From Clostridium sp. (GTDB lineage Bacteria; Bacillota; Clostridia; Clostridiales; Clostridiaceae), in contig JARLHR010000097.1 in assembly GCA_031292145.1 (NCBI GenBank), positions 92,271-156,270 on the forward strand: 64,000 bases of DNA, written 5' to 3'. This document shows, in pieces, positions 1-8,690 of this stretch (the first letter of the stretch is position 1; every line of letters begins with the position of its first letter). The translations under genes and the position numbers were made by a program. Under the pieces are notes generated by a model. The model was not told where the DNA came from. It ran no database searches and saw only the letters and a program-made list of their open reading frames with translations.

Positions 1-764
1 ATAGCTTTAATCCCTGCACCTTCAAGAATAGTCGCTATAATTTTTGAATCTTCGATAGTAAGTCCGCCCTCTACAAACTCATCAGCACTTATTCTATAAG
101 TGATAACAAAATCTTTTCCAACTTTTTCATAAGCTTTGTTTATGATATTTAAAGGAAATCTTAAACGGTTCATTAAGTTTCCACCATAAATATCAGTTCT
201 TTTATTTGAAAAAGGAGATACAAATTGATTAATTAAATATCCGTGAGCACCATGAAGTTCAATTCCATCATATCCTGCTTTTTGTGCTCTTACTATTGAA
301 GCTACGAATTTATCTTCTAACTCTACTACTTCTTCTAATGTCAATTCATGAGGAACTTCAAATATTGCTGGATCATGTACTGCTGATGGAGCTACAGGTT
401 GTTGACCCATTACAGATTGACTAGCTTCACGTCCTGCATGATATATCTGAACAAAAATTTTAGCTCCATGAGCTTGAACTCTACTTGTTAATTCCTTGTG
501 CTTCTCTATTTGAGAATCATCCCAAAGACCAGCCAGTTTTGTAAATCCTGCTCCACGAGGCTCTACTGCATTATCCTCAGCTATTATAAGACCAAACCCA
601 CCTTTAGCTTTCTCTTCATAATATCTGATATATCTTTCTGTAAGATTACCGTCTTCATCTGCATATTCAGTCAACATAGGCGGAACCGCTAAACGATTTT
701 TAATTTCTAAATTTCCTATCTTTCCTGGTTTAAACATCTCTTTAAACATTTCTTTTTTAAACAT
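1..764 (-). CDS. NADH:flavin oxidoreductase (Old Yellow Enzyme family), partial
   Basis: FMN-dependent ene-reductase of the OYE/2,4-dienoyl-CoA reductase type; only the first 254 or so residues are present because the gene runs off the left edge. The start of the TIM barrel is clear: KNRLAVPPM near the N-terminus, QIYHAGREA, then ELHGAHGYLINQF and SNKRTDIYGGN, which are the usual FMN/substrate motifs. The ATG at 764 follows an AGGAG about 11 nt upstream; a second in-frame Met lies five codons on. It has the same orientation as the fba/pfkA/tkt genes, separated from fba by 413 bp that include a perfect hairpin, so it may be the last gene of that operon or have its own promoter. Substrate cannot be read from the sequence. 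Confidence 0.9.
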   Translation of the reverse strand, partial: MFKKEMFKEMFKPGKIGNLEIKNRLAVPPMLTEYADEDGNLTERYIRYYEEKAKGGFGLIIAEDNAVEPRGAGFTKLAGLWDDSQIEKHKELTSRVQAHGAKIFVQIYHAGREASQSVMGQQPVAPSAVHDPAIFEVPHELTLEEVVELEDKFVASIVRAQKAGYDGIELHGAHGYLINQFVSPFSNKRTDIYGGNLMNRLRFPLNIINKAYEKVGKDFVITYRISADEFVEGGLTIEDSKIIATILEGAGIKA

Positions 765-990
765 ATTCTTCTTTACTCCTCATCTTTTTGTAATTTCCCA
801 TAACGAACATTGTTTCCTTCAATCAGTTCTTCACTATTTCACATATTTTAATACCTTGATAAATTAAAGAAATTTTTTATTTTAAAATATTTAAGAATAT
901 ATAAAACGCATACTTTTTTATAATACAACTTACCCAAAAGTTTGAATTACTATAACAAGTATAAAATCTCAACTAAAAAGTCTTTCTTTA

Positions 991-1026
991 AATATTTGAA
1001 TTGGTATGTTTACCAATTCAAATATT
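991..1026. repeat. Perfect 16-bp inverted repeat (hairpin) between fba and the OYE gene
   Basis: AATATTTGAATTGGTA and its exact complement are separated by 4 nt. No clear T-run follows on either strand, so it is a poor rho-independent terminator. An attenuator, a processing site or an operator upstream of the OYE gene are all possible. The rest of 765-1177 shows nothing I recognise. Confidence 0.6.
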
Positions 1027-1177
1027 CTATATAGGGGTCAACCTAACTTCTTATAAACCGAAAATATACACTGCATCTTTGTAATTCACGAACCTAATAT
1101 TCAATATTTCTGATATATCTTGCTTCATTGAAATTTACATCTATCATTTGATTTCTTCCAATTTAAACAGCTAAAAA

Positions 1178-2041
1178 CTAAGCCTTGTTAACAGAACCAA
1201 AAAGATCGATTTTTTCTTTAACTGAAGCTTTAATGGCTTCAAAACCTGGAGCTATTATTTTACGTGGATCAAAGCCTTTGCCCTCCAAATCTTTTCCAGC
1301 TTCAATATACTTACGAGTAGCATCTGCGAAAGCTAATTGAAGTTCAGTGTTAACATTGATTTTAGCAACACCTAAAGATATAGCTTTTTTAATCATATCT
1401 GTAGGGATACCTGTACCACCATGTAATACTAGAGGAATGTCACCAGTAGCTACCTTGATTTTAGCTAACGCTTCAAAATCTAAGCCTTTCCAGTTTGCAG
1501 GGTATTTACCGTGTATGTTACCTATACCAGCTGCAAGCATTGTAACTCCCAAGTCAGCTACTTGTTTGCATTCGTTTGGATCTGCAATTTCACCTGCTCC
1601 AATTACGCCATCTTCTTCTCCTCCAATTGAACCAACTTCTGCTTCAACAGAAATTCCTTTTTCATTAGCGATTCTTATTATTTCTTTAGTTTTTTCAATA
1701 TTTTCATCGATTGAATAATGAGAACCATCGAACATTACGGAAGAGAAACCAGCTTCAATTACTTTTAAAACTTCTTCATAGCTACCGTGATCAATGTGCA
1801 ATGCAACAGGAACAGTAATATTTAGATCTTTTAATAATCCATTAACCATACCTACTACAGTATGGTATCCCCCCATGTATTTTCCTGCACCTTCAGATAC
1901 GCCTAAAATTACTGGTGAATTGTTTTCTTGAACTGTTAATAAAATTGCTTTAGTCCATTCTAAATTATTGATATTGAATTGACCAACAGCATACTTTCCT
2001 TCTCTAGCTTTGTTTAACATTTCTTTTGCTGAAACTAACAT
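1178..2041 (-). CDS. fba: Class II fructose-1,6-bisphosphate aldolase
   Basis: Zinc-dependent aldolase cleaving fructose-1,6-bisphosphate (and in related enzymes sedoheptulose- or tagatose-bisphosphate) to DHAP plus an aldehyde phosphate. 287 residues, normal for the Fba/GatY/KbaY family. Visible signatures are the zinc-ligand HIDHGS motif, VEAEVGSIGGEED, HGGTGIP and INVNTELQ. The start is the ATG at 2041 behind GGAGGTG; an in-frame ATG 12 nt upstream would put the ribosome site inside the gene and is rejected. It follows pfkA and a small monooxygenase in the transketolase operon, which suggests a dedicated paralogue serving this pathway rather than the main glycolytic gene. Substrate preference (FBP, SBP or tagatose-BP) is not decided by the sequence. 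Confidence 0.93.
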   Translation of the reverse strand: MLVSAKEMLNKAREGKYAVGQFNINNLEWTKAILLTVQENNSPVILGVSEGAGKYMGGYHTVVGMVNGLLKDLNITVPVALHIDHGSYEEVLKVIEAGFSSVMFDGSHYSIDENIEKTKEIIRIANEKGISVEAEVGSIGGEEDGVIGAGEIADPNECKQVADLGVTMLAAGIGNIHGKYPANWKGLDFEALAKIKVATGDIPLVLHGGTGIPTDMIKKAISLGVAKINVNTELQLAFADATRKYIEAGKDLEGKGFDPRKIIAPGFEAIKASVKEKIDLFGSVNKA

Positions 2042-2146
2042 ATGCACCTCCATAAAATATATTTTTATATAAAATTAAATATATACTAAACCTCTAATTA
2101 TTTATCCATTCAAGCTAAAAGTTCACGTAATATATCTGAAAATACT

Positions 2147-2470
2147 TTATTTTACTAATTTATATACTGTTAATCTCATATTTTTCGCGAAAGTTCTTTC
2201 CATTTGGGGTAGTAATTCAGTTAAATAATCAGAGTCACAATGAATTTTTAAGGATTTCAAATCTTTCCATTCTTCAATGAAAGAGAACATTGTCATGTTA
2301 TCTAAATTTTCTATGCCAAACATGTCTATTTCTAAATTTCTTTCAAAAAGTTCATACTTTATATTACCTGGTTGGTTTTTTCTTGTTAAGTCAATTAATT
2401 TAGAACAAACTTCTTTGAATGTATTAACCTCCTCGTTTCTTACATAACACTCAGCTACTATTTTAATCAT
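2147..2470 (-). CDS. Antibiotic-biosynthesis-monooxygenase (ABM/YgiN-like) domain protein
   Basis: Single-domain protein of 107 residues with the ABM ferredoxin-like fold pattern: an N-terminal strand IKIVAECYV, a helix with a conserved Glu, then FSFIEEWKDLKSLKIHCDSDYL, typical of YgiN/LsrG-like proteins. Relatives act on quinols, phospho-AI-2 or other reactive carbonyl compounds; many have no known role. It lies between pfkA and fba in the same orientation with 31 nt to pfkA, so it is very likely cotranscribed. A second, divergent ABM protein is encoded at 7736-8023. ABM proteins and OYE reductases next to a methylglyoxal synthase would fit detoxification of a reactive carbonyl, but that is inference. 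Confidence 0.8.
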   Translation of the reverse strand: MIKIVAECYVRNEEVNTFKEVCSKLIDLTRKNQPGNIKYELFERNLEIDMFGIENLDNMTMFSFIEEWKDLKSLKIHCDSDYLTELLPQMERTFAKNMRLTVYKLVK

Positions 2471-2501
2471 TTTTATCAGATCCTTTCATATATAATATTT
2501 T

Positions 2502-3452
2502 TTATAAAAGTATATTTAACAAATCATATTCTGATTCTTTGTTAACATTTTTATAATTTACTTCATCAAAATCTACATCTATTATTTGATTTTCTCTAAT
2601 TCCAACAGCCTTTCCCGTGAAACCATTCATCAATAATTCTACGGCTTTAGCACCCATTTTACTTGCTAATACCCTGTCAAAAGCAGATGGGCTTCCTCCT
2701 CTTTGGATAAATCCCAAGACAGTTGTTCTTATGCTAATTTTTAGTTTTTCTTCTATATATTTTTGAAGCTCCTCTATGCAATACATTCTTTCAGTAATTA
2801 TTATTACGTTATCGTTTTTACCCCTACTTATATTTTCACTTAATTTTGTGCATATGGTTGCAAAATCTAATTGCTTTTCAGGCGTAGATATTATTTCTCC
2901 TCCGCCTGCCAAAGCTGAATATAACGCTAAGTCACCACAATATCTTCCCATTACCTCTACAATAGTAGTTTTTTCATGAGAAGAATCTGTATCTTTGATT
3001 TTCCCAATACATTCTAGTACTGTATTTAAAGTTGTATCAAATCCTATGCAATAATCTGTATAAGCTAAATCATTATCAATAGTTGCTGGTAATCCTATAA
3101 CTTTTACACCTAATTTGTTGAGCTTTTGTGCTCCTTGAAAAGAACCATCCCCTCCAATTACAACTAAACTATCTATTCCAAATTTCTCTAATACTTTTAA
3201 GGCCTTTTTTCTACCTTGTTCTTCCATGAATTCTAGACATCTAGCTGTTTTTAGTATAGTTCCTCCTTTTTCTGCAATATTATTTACATCTATCGTGCTT
3301 AGCTTAATCAATTCTTCTTCTATCAGGCCTTTATATCCATGATTTATACCAAAAACTTCCGCATTGTTATAATTTGCTGATTTTACTACCGCTCTTATAG
3401 CAGCATTCATTCCCGGAGAATCTCCGCCACTGGTCAAAACACCTATTTTCAT
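2502..3452 (-). CDS. pfkA: ATP-dependent 6-phosphofructokinase
   Basis: Phosphorylates fructose-6-phosphate at C1; clostridial homologues can also use sedoheptulose-7-phosphate. 316 residues, standard for PfkA. Clear motifs: TSGGDSPGMNAAIRA (ATP site), GGDGSFQGA, TIDND with the catalytic Asp, ERMYCIEELQ and GFIQRGGSPSAFDR. A GTG nine nt upstream overlaps the ribosome site AGGTG; the ATG at 3452 is the better start. Placed 73 nt after tktC, before the ABM gene and fba. A pfkA in a transketolase operon, rather than beside pyruvate kinase, marks this as a pathway-specific copy. Confidence 0.93.
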   Translation of the reverse strand: MKIGVLTSGGDSPGMNAAIRAVVKSANYNNAEVFGINHGYKGLIEEELIKLSTIDVNNIAEKGGTILKTARCLEFMEEQGRKKALKVLEKFGIDSLVVIGGDGSFQGAQKLNKLGVKVIGLPATIDNDLAYTDYCIGFDTTLNTVLECIGKIKDTDSSHEKTTIVEVMGRYCGDLALYSALAGGGEIISTPEKQLDFATICTKLSENISRGKNDNVIIITERMYCIEELQKYIEEKLKISIRTTVLGFIQRGGSPSAFDRVLASKMGAKAVELLMNGFTGKAVGIRENQIIDVDFDEVNYKNVNKESEYDLLNILL

Positions 3453-3534
3453 TAACTTCACCTACTACTTACGTGTTTTAAAATATCTTTAAATAGATAA
3501 TTATTAAAAATTTTATTCATTCTTAATATTAAGT

Positions 3535-4473
3535 TTATTTTTTCTCTAAAACTTCTTTAACTGCTTGAACAATCTTTTCTTTAGTTAGTCCAAATCTCTC
3601 TTTTAGATAATCTAATTTTCCAACCTCTCCAAATTCATCTTGTATTCCAACTGCTCTTACGGGAACTGGATATTCTGCCACTAGAACTTCTGCTACTGCA
3701 CTATTTAAACCACCAATTACATTATGATTTTCACAAGTAACTACTGCTCCTGTTTTCCTTGCAGATTTTACTACTGCTTCTCTATCAATTGGTTTTATTG
3801 TATGAATATTTATTATTTCAGCATCTATTCCTTCTGCTTTTAAGATTTTTTCAGCTTCTAACGCTTCATTTACCATTATTCCTGTTGCAAAGATAGTAAT
3901 ATCTTTTCCTTCTTTTAATGCATCTGCTTTAAATAAATCGAATTCATAATCTTCCTTGAAAATTACTGGTTGTACTTTTCTAAACATTCTAATATATACT
4001 GGTCCGTTATATTCAACAATTTTAGGCATTGCTTTTGCAAGTTGCATTGCATCTACCGGCTCAAATATTACCATATGCGGAAGACTTCTCATTACTCCAA
4101 TATCTTCAAAAGCAGCATGAGTCCCCCCGTTTATTTCTGCTGTAATTCCTGGATCTGATCCAACTATTTTTACGTTTGTTTTTGCATAATTTACTGATAT
4201 TGCTATTTGATCACAAGCTCTTCTTGTAGCAAAGGCAGCAAAAGATCCTACAAAAGGAATAAATCCGTAAGCCGACATACCTGCTGCAAAGGCAGTCATA
4301 TTTTGTTCTGCTATACCCATATTAAATACTCTATCTGGATATTTATCTTCCAATGGCCTTGTACCATTTGATGATGCTAAGTCGGCATCTAACACTACTA
4401 TTCTTTCATCTTTTTCTATTAATTTTTCTAATTCCTCAGCAAAAACTTTTCTTATTTCTACATTTTCATACAT
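3535..4473 (-). CDS. Transketolase, C-terminal subunit (copy 1)
   Basis: Pyrimidine-binding plus C-terminal domain half of a split transketolase, 312 residues. It shows the conserved ADLASSNGT start, the catalytic Glu region NMGIAEQNM, AFAAGMSAYGF, GSFAAFATRRACDQI and GGTHAAFEDIGVMR, and the C-terminal ENHNVIGGLNSAVAE segment. It pairs with the thiamine-pyrophosphate half encoded just upstream (16 nt gap). Transfers two-carbon ketol units between sugar phosphates in the cytoplasm. A second complete pair is at 24073-25885; the two C-subunits are clearly diverged. Ribosome site GGGGGA precedes the ATG. Confidence 0.93.
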   Translation of the reverse strand: MYENVEIRKVFAEELEKLIEKDERIVVLDADLASSNGTRPLEDKYPDRVFNMGIAEQNMTAFAAGMSAYGFIPFVGSFAAFATRRACDQIAISVNYAKTNVKIVGSDPGITAEINGGTHAAFEDIGVMRSLPHMVIFEPVDAMQLAKAMPKIVEYNGPVYIRMFRKVQPVIFKEDYEFDLFKADALKEGKDITIFATGIMVNEALEAEKILKAEGIDAEIINIHTIKPIDREAVVKSARKTGAVVTCENHNVIGGLNSAVAEVLVAEYPVPVRAVGIQDEFGEVGKLDYLKERFGLTKEKIVQAVKEVLEKK

Positions 4474-4489
4474 AATTATTTTCCCCCTG

Positions 4490-5314
4490 CTATTGAAGTC
4501 CTTCTATTGCTTTCTGCATTTGTTCTTTTGAAACATTCATATGGTGATTTTTGTATCCCAATTCTTCTGCGAAATCAACACCTTTACCCTTTACAGTATT
4601 TAGTATTATGGCAGTAGGCTTTCCCACAAATTTCTTTGCCAATTCAATGGCTCCATCAATTTGTTCTACATCGTGACCATCTGATACTTCTATAACGTTA
4701 AATCCAAAAGCTTTCCATTTATCTCCTAATGGATCTACTGGCATAATTTCTGAAACAAAATTATCAACTTGTCCATTATTCTTATCAACGAAGACTATTA
4801 AATTATCAAGTTTAAAATTTGCTGCAGACATTGCTGCTTCCCAAATTTCTCCCTCTTGGCACTCGCCGTCTCCTACCATACAATATATTTTATTTTCATG
4901 ATCTTTTAATTTTGCAGCTTTAGCCATACCTGCTGCTGCTGATAGACCTTGTCCTAGCGATCCAACTGTCATATCTACACCTTTGGCTTTATTCGCATCC
5001 GCATGGCTTGGTAAATTTGTTCCTGGTTTATTCAATGTATCTAGTTCACTTATTGGGAAAAATCCTTGATCTGCTAATATTGCATATAACGCAGGCGCAG
5101 CATGCCCCTTAGATAGTACAAATCTATCTCTATCCTCTTGTGATGGATTTGAAGGCTCTACTTTCATATGTCTATAATATAAAGTTACTAAAGAATCTAC
5201 TGCTGATAAAGATCCCCCTATATGTCCAAGTCCTAATGTTCCAATTTCATGAACTGTGTAACGACGAATTTCACTACACTTATTGACTAAAAACTCTTTC
5301 TCTTGACTATTCAT
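4490..5314 (-). CDS. Transketolase, N-terminal (TPP-binding) subunit (copy 1)
   Basis: First gene after the sigma-54 promoter at 5372-5388. 274 residues carrying the thiamine pyrophosphate/Mg site: GHIGGSLSAVDSLVTLYY, FVLSKGHAAPALYA, then GDGECQEGEIWEAAMSA and VFVDKNNGQVDN. Together with the following gene it reconstitutes a full transketolase. AGGAGG lies 7 nt before the ATG. Its leader and first codons are duplicated as a non-functional relic in front of rpiB (10879-10926). Confidence 0.93.
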   Translation of the reverse strand: MNSQEKEFLVNKCSEIRRYTVHEIGTLGLGHIGGSLSAVDSLVTLYYRHMKVEPSNPSQEDRDRFVLSKGHAAPALYAILADQGFFPISELDTLNKPGTNLPSHADANKAKGVDMTVGSLGQGLSAAAGMAKAAKLKDHENKIYCMVGDGECQEGEIWEAAMSAANFKLDNLIVFVDKNNGQVDNFVSEIMPVDPLGDKWKAFGFNVIEVSDGHDVEQIDGAIELAKKFVGKPTAIILNTVKGKGVDFAEELGYKNHHMNVSKEQMQKAIEGLQ

Positions 5315-5371
5315 TTTTATACCTCCTAAGTTTATGATTGATTTATCTTCGTTTTCACATATATATTAGTA

Positions 5372-5388
5372 AGCAAGTATCATGCCAA
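5372..5388 (-). promoter_or_regulatory. Sigma-54 (-24/-12) promoter of the tkt-pfk-fba operon
   Basis: On the minus strand this reads TTGGCATGATACTTGCT, an exact match to the sigma-54 consensus TGGCAY-N5-TTGCW with correct GG/GC spacing. It lies about 58 nt before the tktN start. Three equivalent promoters occur at 10976, 21977 and 26044. Confidence 0.92.
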
Positions 5389-5562
5389 CCTTCAGAAAAT
5401 TTCATTTTATATGTACTTTATCTTTCCTATTTCTTGTTTGAGCCCTTGAATTTACAATGTTTAGAACTTAGAAATACAATATTAATTTTAATCATCTTTA
5501 ACTTTTCAAAGTTATGTATAATTCTAGTCTTCATGTTCTTACACATTGCAAGACAAAAAAAA

Positions 5563-5607
5563 TCCCGCTAATGGGAGATATTTTTCTCATACTTCCCAAT
5601 AGCGAGA
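5563..5607. promoter_or_regulatory. Paired upstream activator sites (TCYC-N6-GRGA) for the sigma-54 activator
   Basis: Two 14-bp dyads, TCCCGCTAATGGGA (5563-5576) and TCCCAATAGCGAGA (5594-5607), lie with centres about 31 bp apart, some 175 bp upstream of the tkt sigma-54 promoter and just downstream of the activator gene. The same dyad pair occurs upstream of the other three sigma-54 promoters. Assignment to the neighbouring activator is inference from co-occurrence. Confidence 0.75.
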
Positions 5608-5672
5608 CTTTGCTTTCTAACTAAAACTCAATATTAAATTCTATTCATTAACGATCTATTTAATAATTTTAC

Positions 5673-7598
5673 TTAATCTATATCCTTTGTACATATATTA
5701 TACTTTTTTATTTTTCTATAAAAAGTAGATTTACCTATACCCAACAAGTCTGCTGCTTGTATGACATTATTATTACATTGAGTTAAAGCTCTTTTTAAAT
5801 TTTCCATTTCAATTGTCTCAATATTTATTATGTTTTTTTCATGAACGAAATCATTCCATTCATTATTGTTTATTTGCTCATTTAAGCTTTGCATCAAGCC
5901 ATTATCATGTATAGTTGAATTTTCACTTAAAAAATATGCTCTTTCAATCTCATTTTTAAGTTCTCTAACATTCCCCTCCCAATCTTCAGCCATAAGTCTT
6001 CTAATATATTCTTCACTTAATTCTTTATCTGTATTACTTTTCTCATTTAAAATTCTCATGAAATTTTTTGCCAACATTTTAATATCGTCTTTTCTTTCTC
6101 TTAAAGGTATTGTCGTTATATTTAAAACATTTAATCTATAATATAAATCCATTCTAAATTTATTTTTTTTCACTTCTTCAATTAAATTCCTATTTGTAGC
6201 TGCTATAACTCTTATATCAACAAACCTTTCATAGTTCCCTCCTACTCTGCTTATCATTTTATTATCCAATACTCTTAATAATTTTGCTTGCATATCAAGC
6301 GGCATTTCTCCAATTTCATCGAGAAAAATTGTTCCTCCATCCCCCAATTCAAATTTACCTATATGACCTTGACTCCTTGCTCCTGTAAACGCTCCTTTTT
6401 CATATCCAAAAAGCTCACTTTCAAGCAGTTCTTTGGGTATTGATGCGCAATTTATAGCCACAAAAGGCTCATTTCTTCTATTGCTATAATTATGTATAGA
6501 ATGAGCAAAAAGCTCCTTCCCTGTACCACTTTCTCCTATAACTAAAACATTCGCCTCACTCTTAGCTACTTTTTTAGCATACTCAATTAATACCTTCATT
6601 CTAGAGTTCTCTGTCAGCATATCATCAAAATTATAAATAGCTCTGTTTCCAACAACTTTATTAACAACTTTGTTAATAATTTTAGAAGTATTAAAAGTAA
6701 ACACTACACCACTAATATTATATTTAAAACTAATAGGAACAATATTAACCACACATTTTATTTTCTTGTAATTCATATTTATATCAAAATCTACATCGTA
6801 AAATATTTCTCCTGTCTGCAAAACCTTTTCAATAAACTTTACATCTTTTATTATTTCTTTAATATTTTTGCCCATTAATTCAGTCTTTGTATACCCCAAT
6901 ATTTCCGATGCCTTTTGATTTAATTTTTCTATTTCCAATTGATTATTCAAGATAATCATACCATCTGATATAGATTGAAAAGTAGCAGTTAATAATGAAT
7001 TAGATTTTTCTAGGTATAATTGCCTTTCTATAGAATAAGTAGCAGTTAACACCATACCTAATGTATGTTTATGAGCTTTATGAGATTTTCCTGATAAATT
7101 AAGACATCCTATCAAATTTCCAAACTCATCATGTATTGGCGCTGCTGAGCAAGTCCAATCATGATGAATTTTACAATAATGTTCTTTCCCTATTATTTGA
7201 ACTGGTATATCATTTTTTAACACAATTGCTATACCATTAGTTCCCACAGTTTCCTCTGTCCACAATGAACCTTTTACAAAATATATTTCAGCTGATTCCT
7301 TTACGATTTCTTCATCCCCCACTATATTAATGATATATCCTTCTGAATCTGTTAACGTTATAACAAACCCTGAACCTTCTACAATTTTATACATATTATT
7401 AATTATGGGACTAGAAACTTTTATCAATTGAGCACTTTTATTTAATTTTTCTTTTAAATCTTTATCATTTAATATTAATTTATTTATCTTAATAGTGTCT
7501 AATCCTCTCACCTTACATCTTTCATTAGATTCTATAATTAATTCTCTAATTTTCCCTGTCAAATTAACATCATTTATTATCTCATCTGTCTTACTCAT
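5673..7598 (-). CDS. Sigma-54-dependent transcriptional activator, AcoR/DhaR-like (GAF-PAS-AAA+-Fis)
   Basis: Enhancer-binding protein of 641 residues. The N-terminal third resembles the GAF sensor region of AcoR/DhaR-type activators ([34 protein letters not shown]). A PAS domain follows at about 200-310 ([17 protein letters not shown]). The AAA+ domain has Walker A GESGTGKE near residue 355, the sigma-54 contact loop GAFTGA near 401 and Walker [12 protein letters not shown]. The C-terminal Fis-type helix-turn-helix is [23 protein letters not shown] at 7598 follows AGGAGGT; a TTG one codon earlier is rejected. It is encoded directly upstream of the tkt operon and is the obvious candidate to bind the TCYC-N6-GRGA pairs at all four sigma-54 promoters. 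The signal it senses is unknown. Confidence 0.93.
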   Translation of the reverse strand: MSKTDEIINDVNLTGKIRELIIESNERCKVRGLDTIKINKLILNDKDLKEKLNKSAQLIKVSSPIINNMYKIVEGSGFVITLTDSEGYIINIVGDEEIVKESAEIYFVKGSLWTEETVGTNGIAIVLKNDIPVQIIGKEHYCKIHHDWTCSAAPIHDEFGNLIGCLNLSGKSHKAHKHTLGMVLTATYSIERQLYLEKSNSLLTATFQSISDGMIILNNQLEIEKLNQKASEILGYTKTELMGKNIKEIIKDVKFIEKVLQTGEIFYDVDFDINMNYKKIKCVVNIVPISFKYNISGVVFTFNTSKIINKVVNKVVGNRAIYNFDDMLTENSRMKVLIEYAKKVAKSEANVLVIGESGTGKELFAHSIHNYSNRRNEPFVAINCASIPKELLESELFGYEKGAFTGARSQGHIGKFELGDGGTIFLDEIGEMPLDMQAKLLRVLDNKMISRVGGNYERFVDIRVIAATNRNLIEEVKKNKFRMDLYYRLNVLNITTIPLRERKDDIKMLAKNFMRILNEKSNTDKELSEEYIRRLMAEDWEGNVRELKNEIERAYFLSENSTIHDNGLMQSLNEQINNNEWNDFVHEKNIINIETIEMENLKRALTQCNNNVIQAADLLGIGKSTFYRKIKKYNICTKDID

Positions 7599-7735
7599 CA
7601 AAATACCTCCTATCAGTTAGGAAAATGTTTTCTTTAGCTTTAGAATAACATTGTAATAATTAAGTTTACGTAATATCAACTTACTTTAAAAAACAGTTGA
7701 TAATAAAACTATATTAGCAACTGTTTTAACTTAAT

Positions 7736-8023
7736 TTATATTCTCACTCTATATATATTAATTTCACTTTCTCTTTCTTGAAATTTATTAAATTCAGGAA
7801 CTATCCTTTTAAAATGAACCGAATTCATATGTTTGTTCAAGGCTTCCTCATTTTCCCATTCTTCTATAAAAGTTAATATTTGTTTATTATTAATATCTTC
7901 ATATAAAGCATAAGATATATTTCCTTCTTCTTTTCTAGTTTCTTCAATCAATTGAATGGCACTTTGTTCAAAGTTATCTACTTGATTCATTTTAATAAAA
8001 TTTTTGGCAATTACTTTAATCAT
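7736..8023 (-). CDS. ABM/YgiN-like monooxygenase domain protein (second copy)
   Basis: Small protein of 95 residues with the same domain as the product of 2147-2470: MIKVIAKNFIKMNQVDNF, then ISYALYEDINNKQ, TFIEEWENEEALNKHMNS and HFKRIVPEF. The start is the ATG at 8023 behind GGAGGAG; an upstream in-frame ATG at 8110 has no ribosome site. The gene lies between the sigma-54 activator and the Spo0E-like gene, all on the minus strand. Its role is probably similar to that of the first copy; substrate unknown. Confidence 0.78.
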   Translation of the reverse strand: MIKVIAKNFIKMNQVDNFEQSAIQLIEETRKEEGNISYALYEDINNKQILTFIEEWENEEALNKHMNSVHFKRIVPEFNKFQERESEINIYRVRI

Positions 8024-8166
8024 ACATTTTCTCCTCCATTGCATATTATTATTCATTTTTAGATAAATAATATCAAAAAATATTACCCACTTATATTTTT
8101 TAAAATTCATATAATTTTTTACTTATAAGTCTGTCAGCTTCTTTGATCTTCGCATAATTATCTTTA

Positions 8167-8328
8167 TCATACCCTGAAACTATCGCATTTCTTTTCTTCA
8201 TATTGTACAAGCAACTTATCTAATTCCTGACTACAAACCACTACTCGAATATCAGTTAACTCCATATTTTTGAGTAGCAGATATAATCTCTCACGTAGAC
8301 TTTCAATATTATTTCTTAAATCAGTCAT
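8167..8328 (-). CDS. Spo0E-like aspartyl-phosphate phosphatase (small sporulation regulator)
   Basis: Very short gene, 53 residues: MTDLRNNIESLRERLYLLL, then the family signature SQELDKLLVQYEE. Spo0E-type proteins are two-helix hairpins that remove phosphate from Spo0A and so delay sporulation. The S-x-E-L-D core and the following Tyr are where the family expects them. AAAGAGGTT sits correctly before the ATG at 8328. It lies upstream of the ABM gene with about 140 bp between. It indicates a spore former. Length and motif fit well; function is inferred from the family. Confidence 0.78.
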   Translation of the reverse strand: MTDLRNNIESLRERLYLLLKNMELTDIRVVVCSQELDKLLVQYEEKKCDSFRV

Positions 8329-8472
8329 TTACAACCTCTTTGCCATTCTCCAATATTTAGCATATATTTAATATAATCTTTCTTAAACAAGAATAAGTTC
8401 AACTTATATCCTTAATTTTTATAATAGCTAGACTTCATTTTCAGTATATATAGTCTTAAATTATTCTTCAAG

Positions 8473-8512
8473 TACTTACTTTTAGGTAAGGCTTCTTACC
8501 TAAAAGTAAGTA
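8473..8512. promoter_or_regulatory. Perfect 18-bp inverted repeat, possible operator
   Basis: TACTTACTTTTAGGTAAG, a 4-nt loop and the exact complement. The arms resemble the shared motif found upstream of five other genes (see 14734, 26711). It lies about 145 bp before the Spo0E-like gene. No T-run is next to it, so an operator is more likely than a terminator. The rest of 8329-8690 shows no gene. Confidence 0.55.
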
Positions 8513-8690
8513 TATCCCTATTCTTCTTTTATAACTGCACACATTAAACATATCTGCCTAATTTCCAAATAAAAAACTTTTTATCGTACTATATTATAAA
8601 AAAATCTTAATCTCAATTTTATATAGGGGAATACATTAGTGTTATTATTTAAGAAATATTCTATGCTTTCTTTCATTATGTTTAAAATTG

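Noticed and set aside
1347-1718. Plus-strand open frame inside fba
   Set aside because: It is a shadow of the aldolase gene; the protein has no recognisable features. The same applies to other antisense frames inside clear genes, for example 45390-46007.
3535-5314. Sulfoquinovose (sulfo-transketolase) or phosphoketolase pathway
   Set aside because: Split transketolase occurs in such pathways, but no sulfosugar enzymes, sulfonate exporter or phosphoketolase motifs are present; pfkA, fba, rpiB and mgsA fit ordinary sugar phosphates better.
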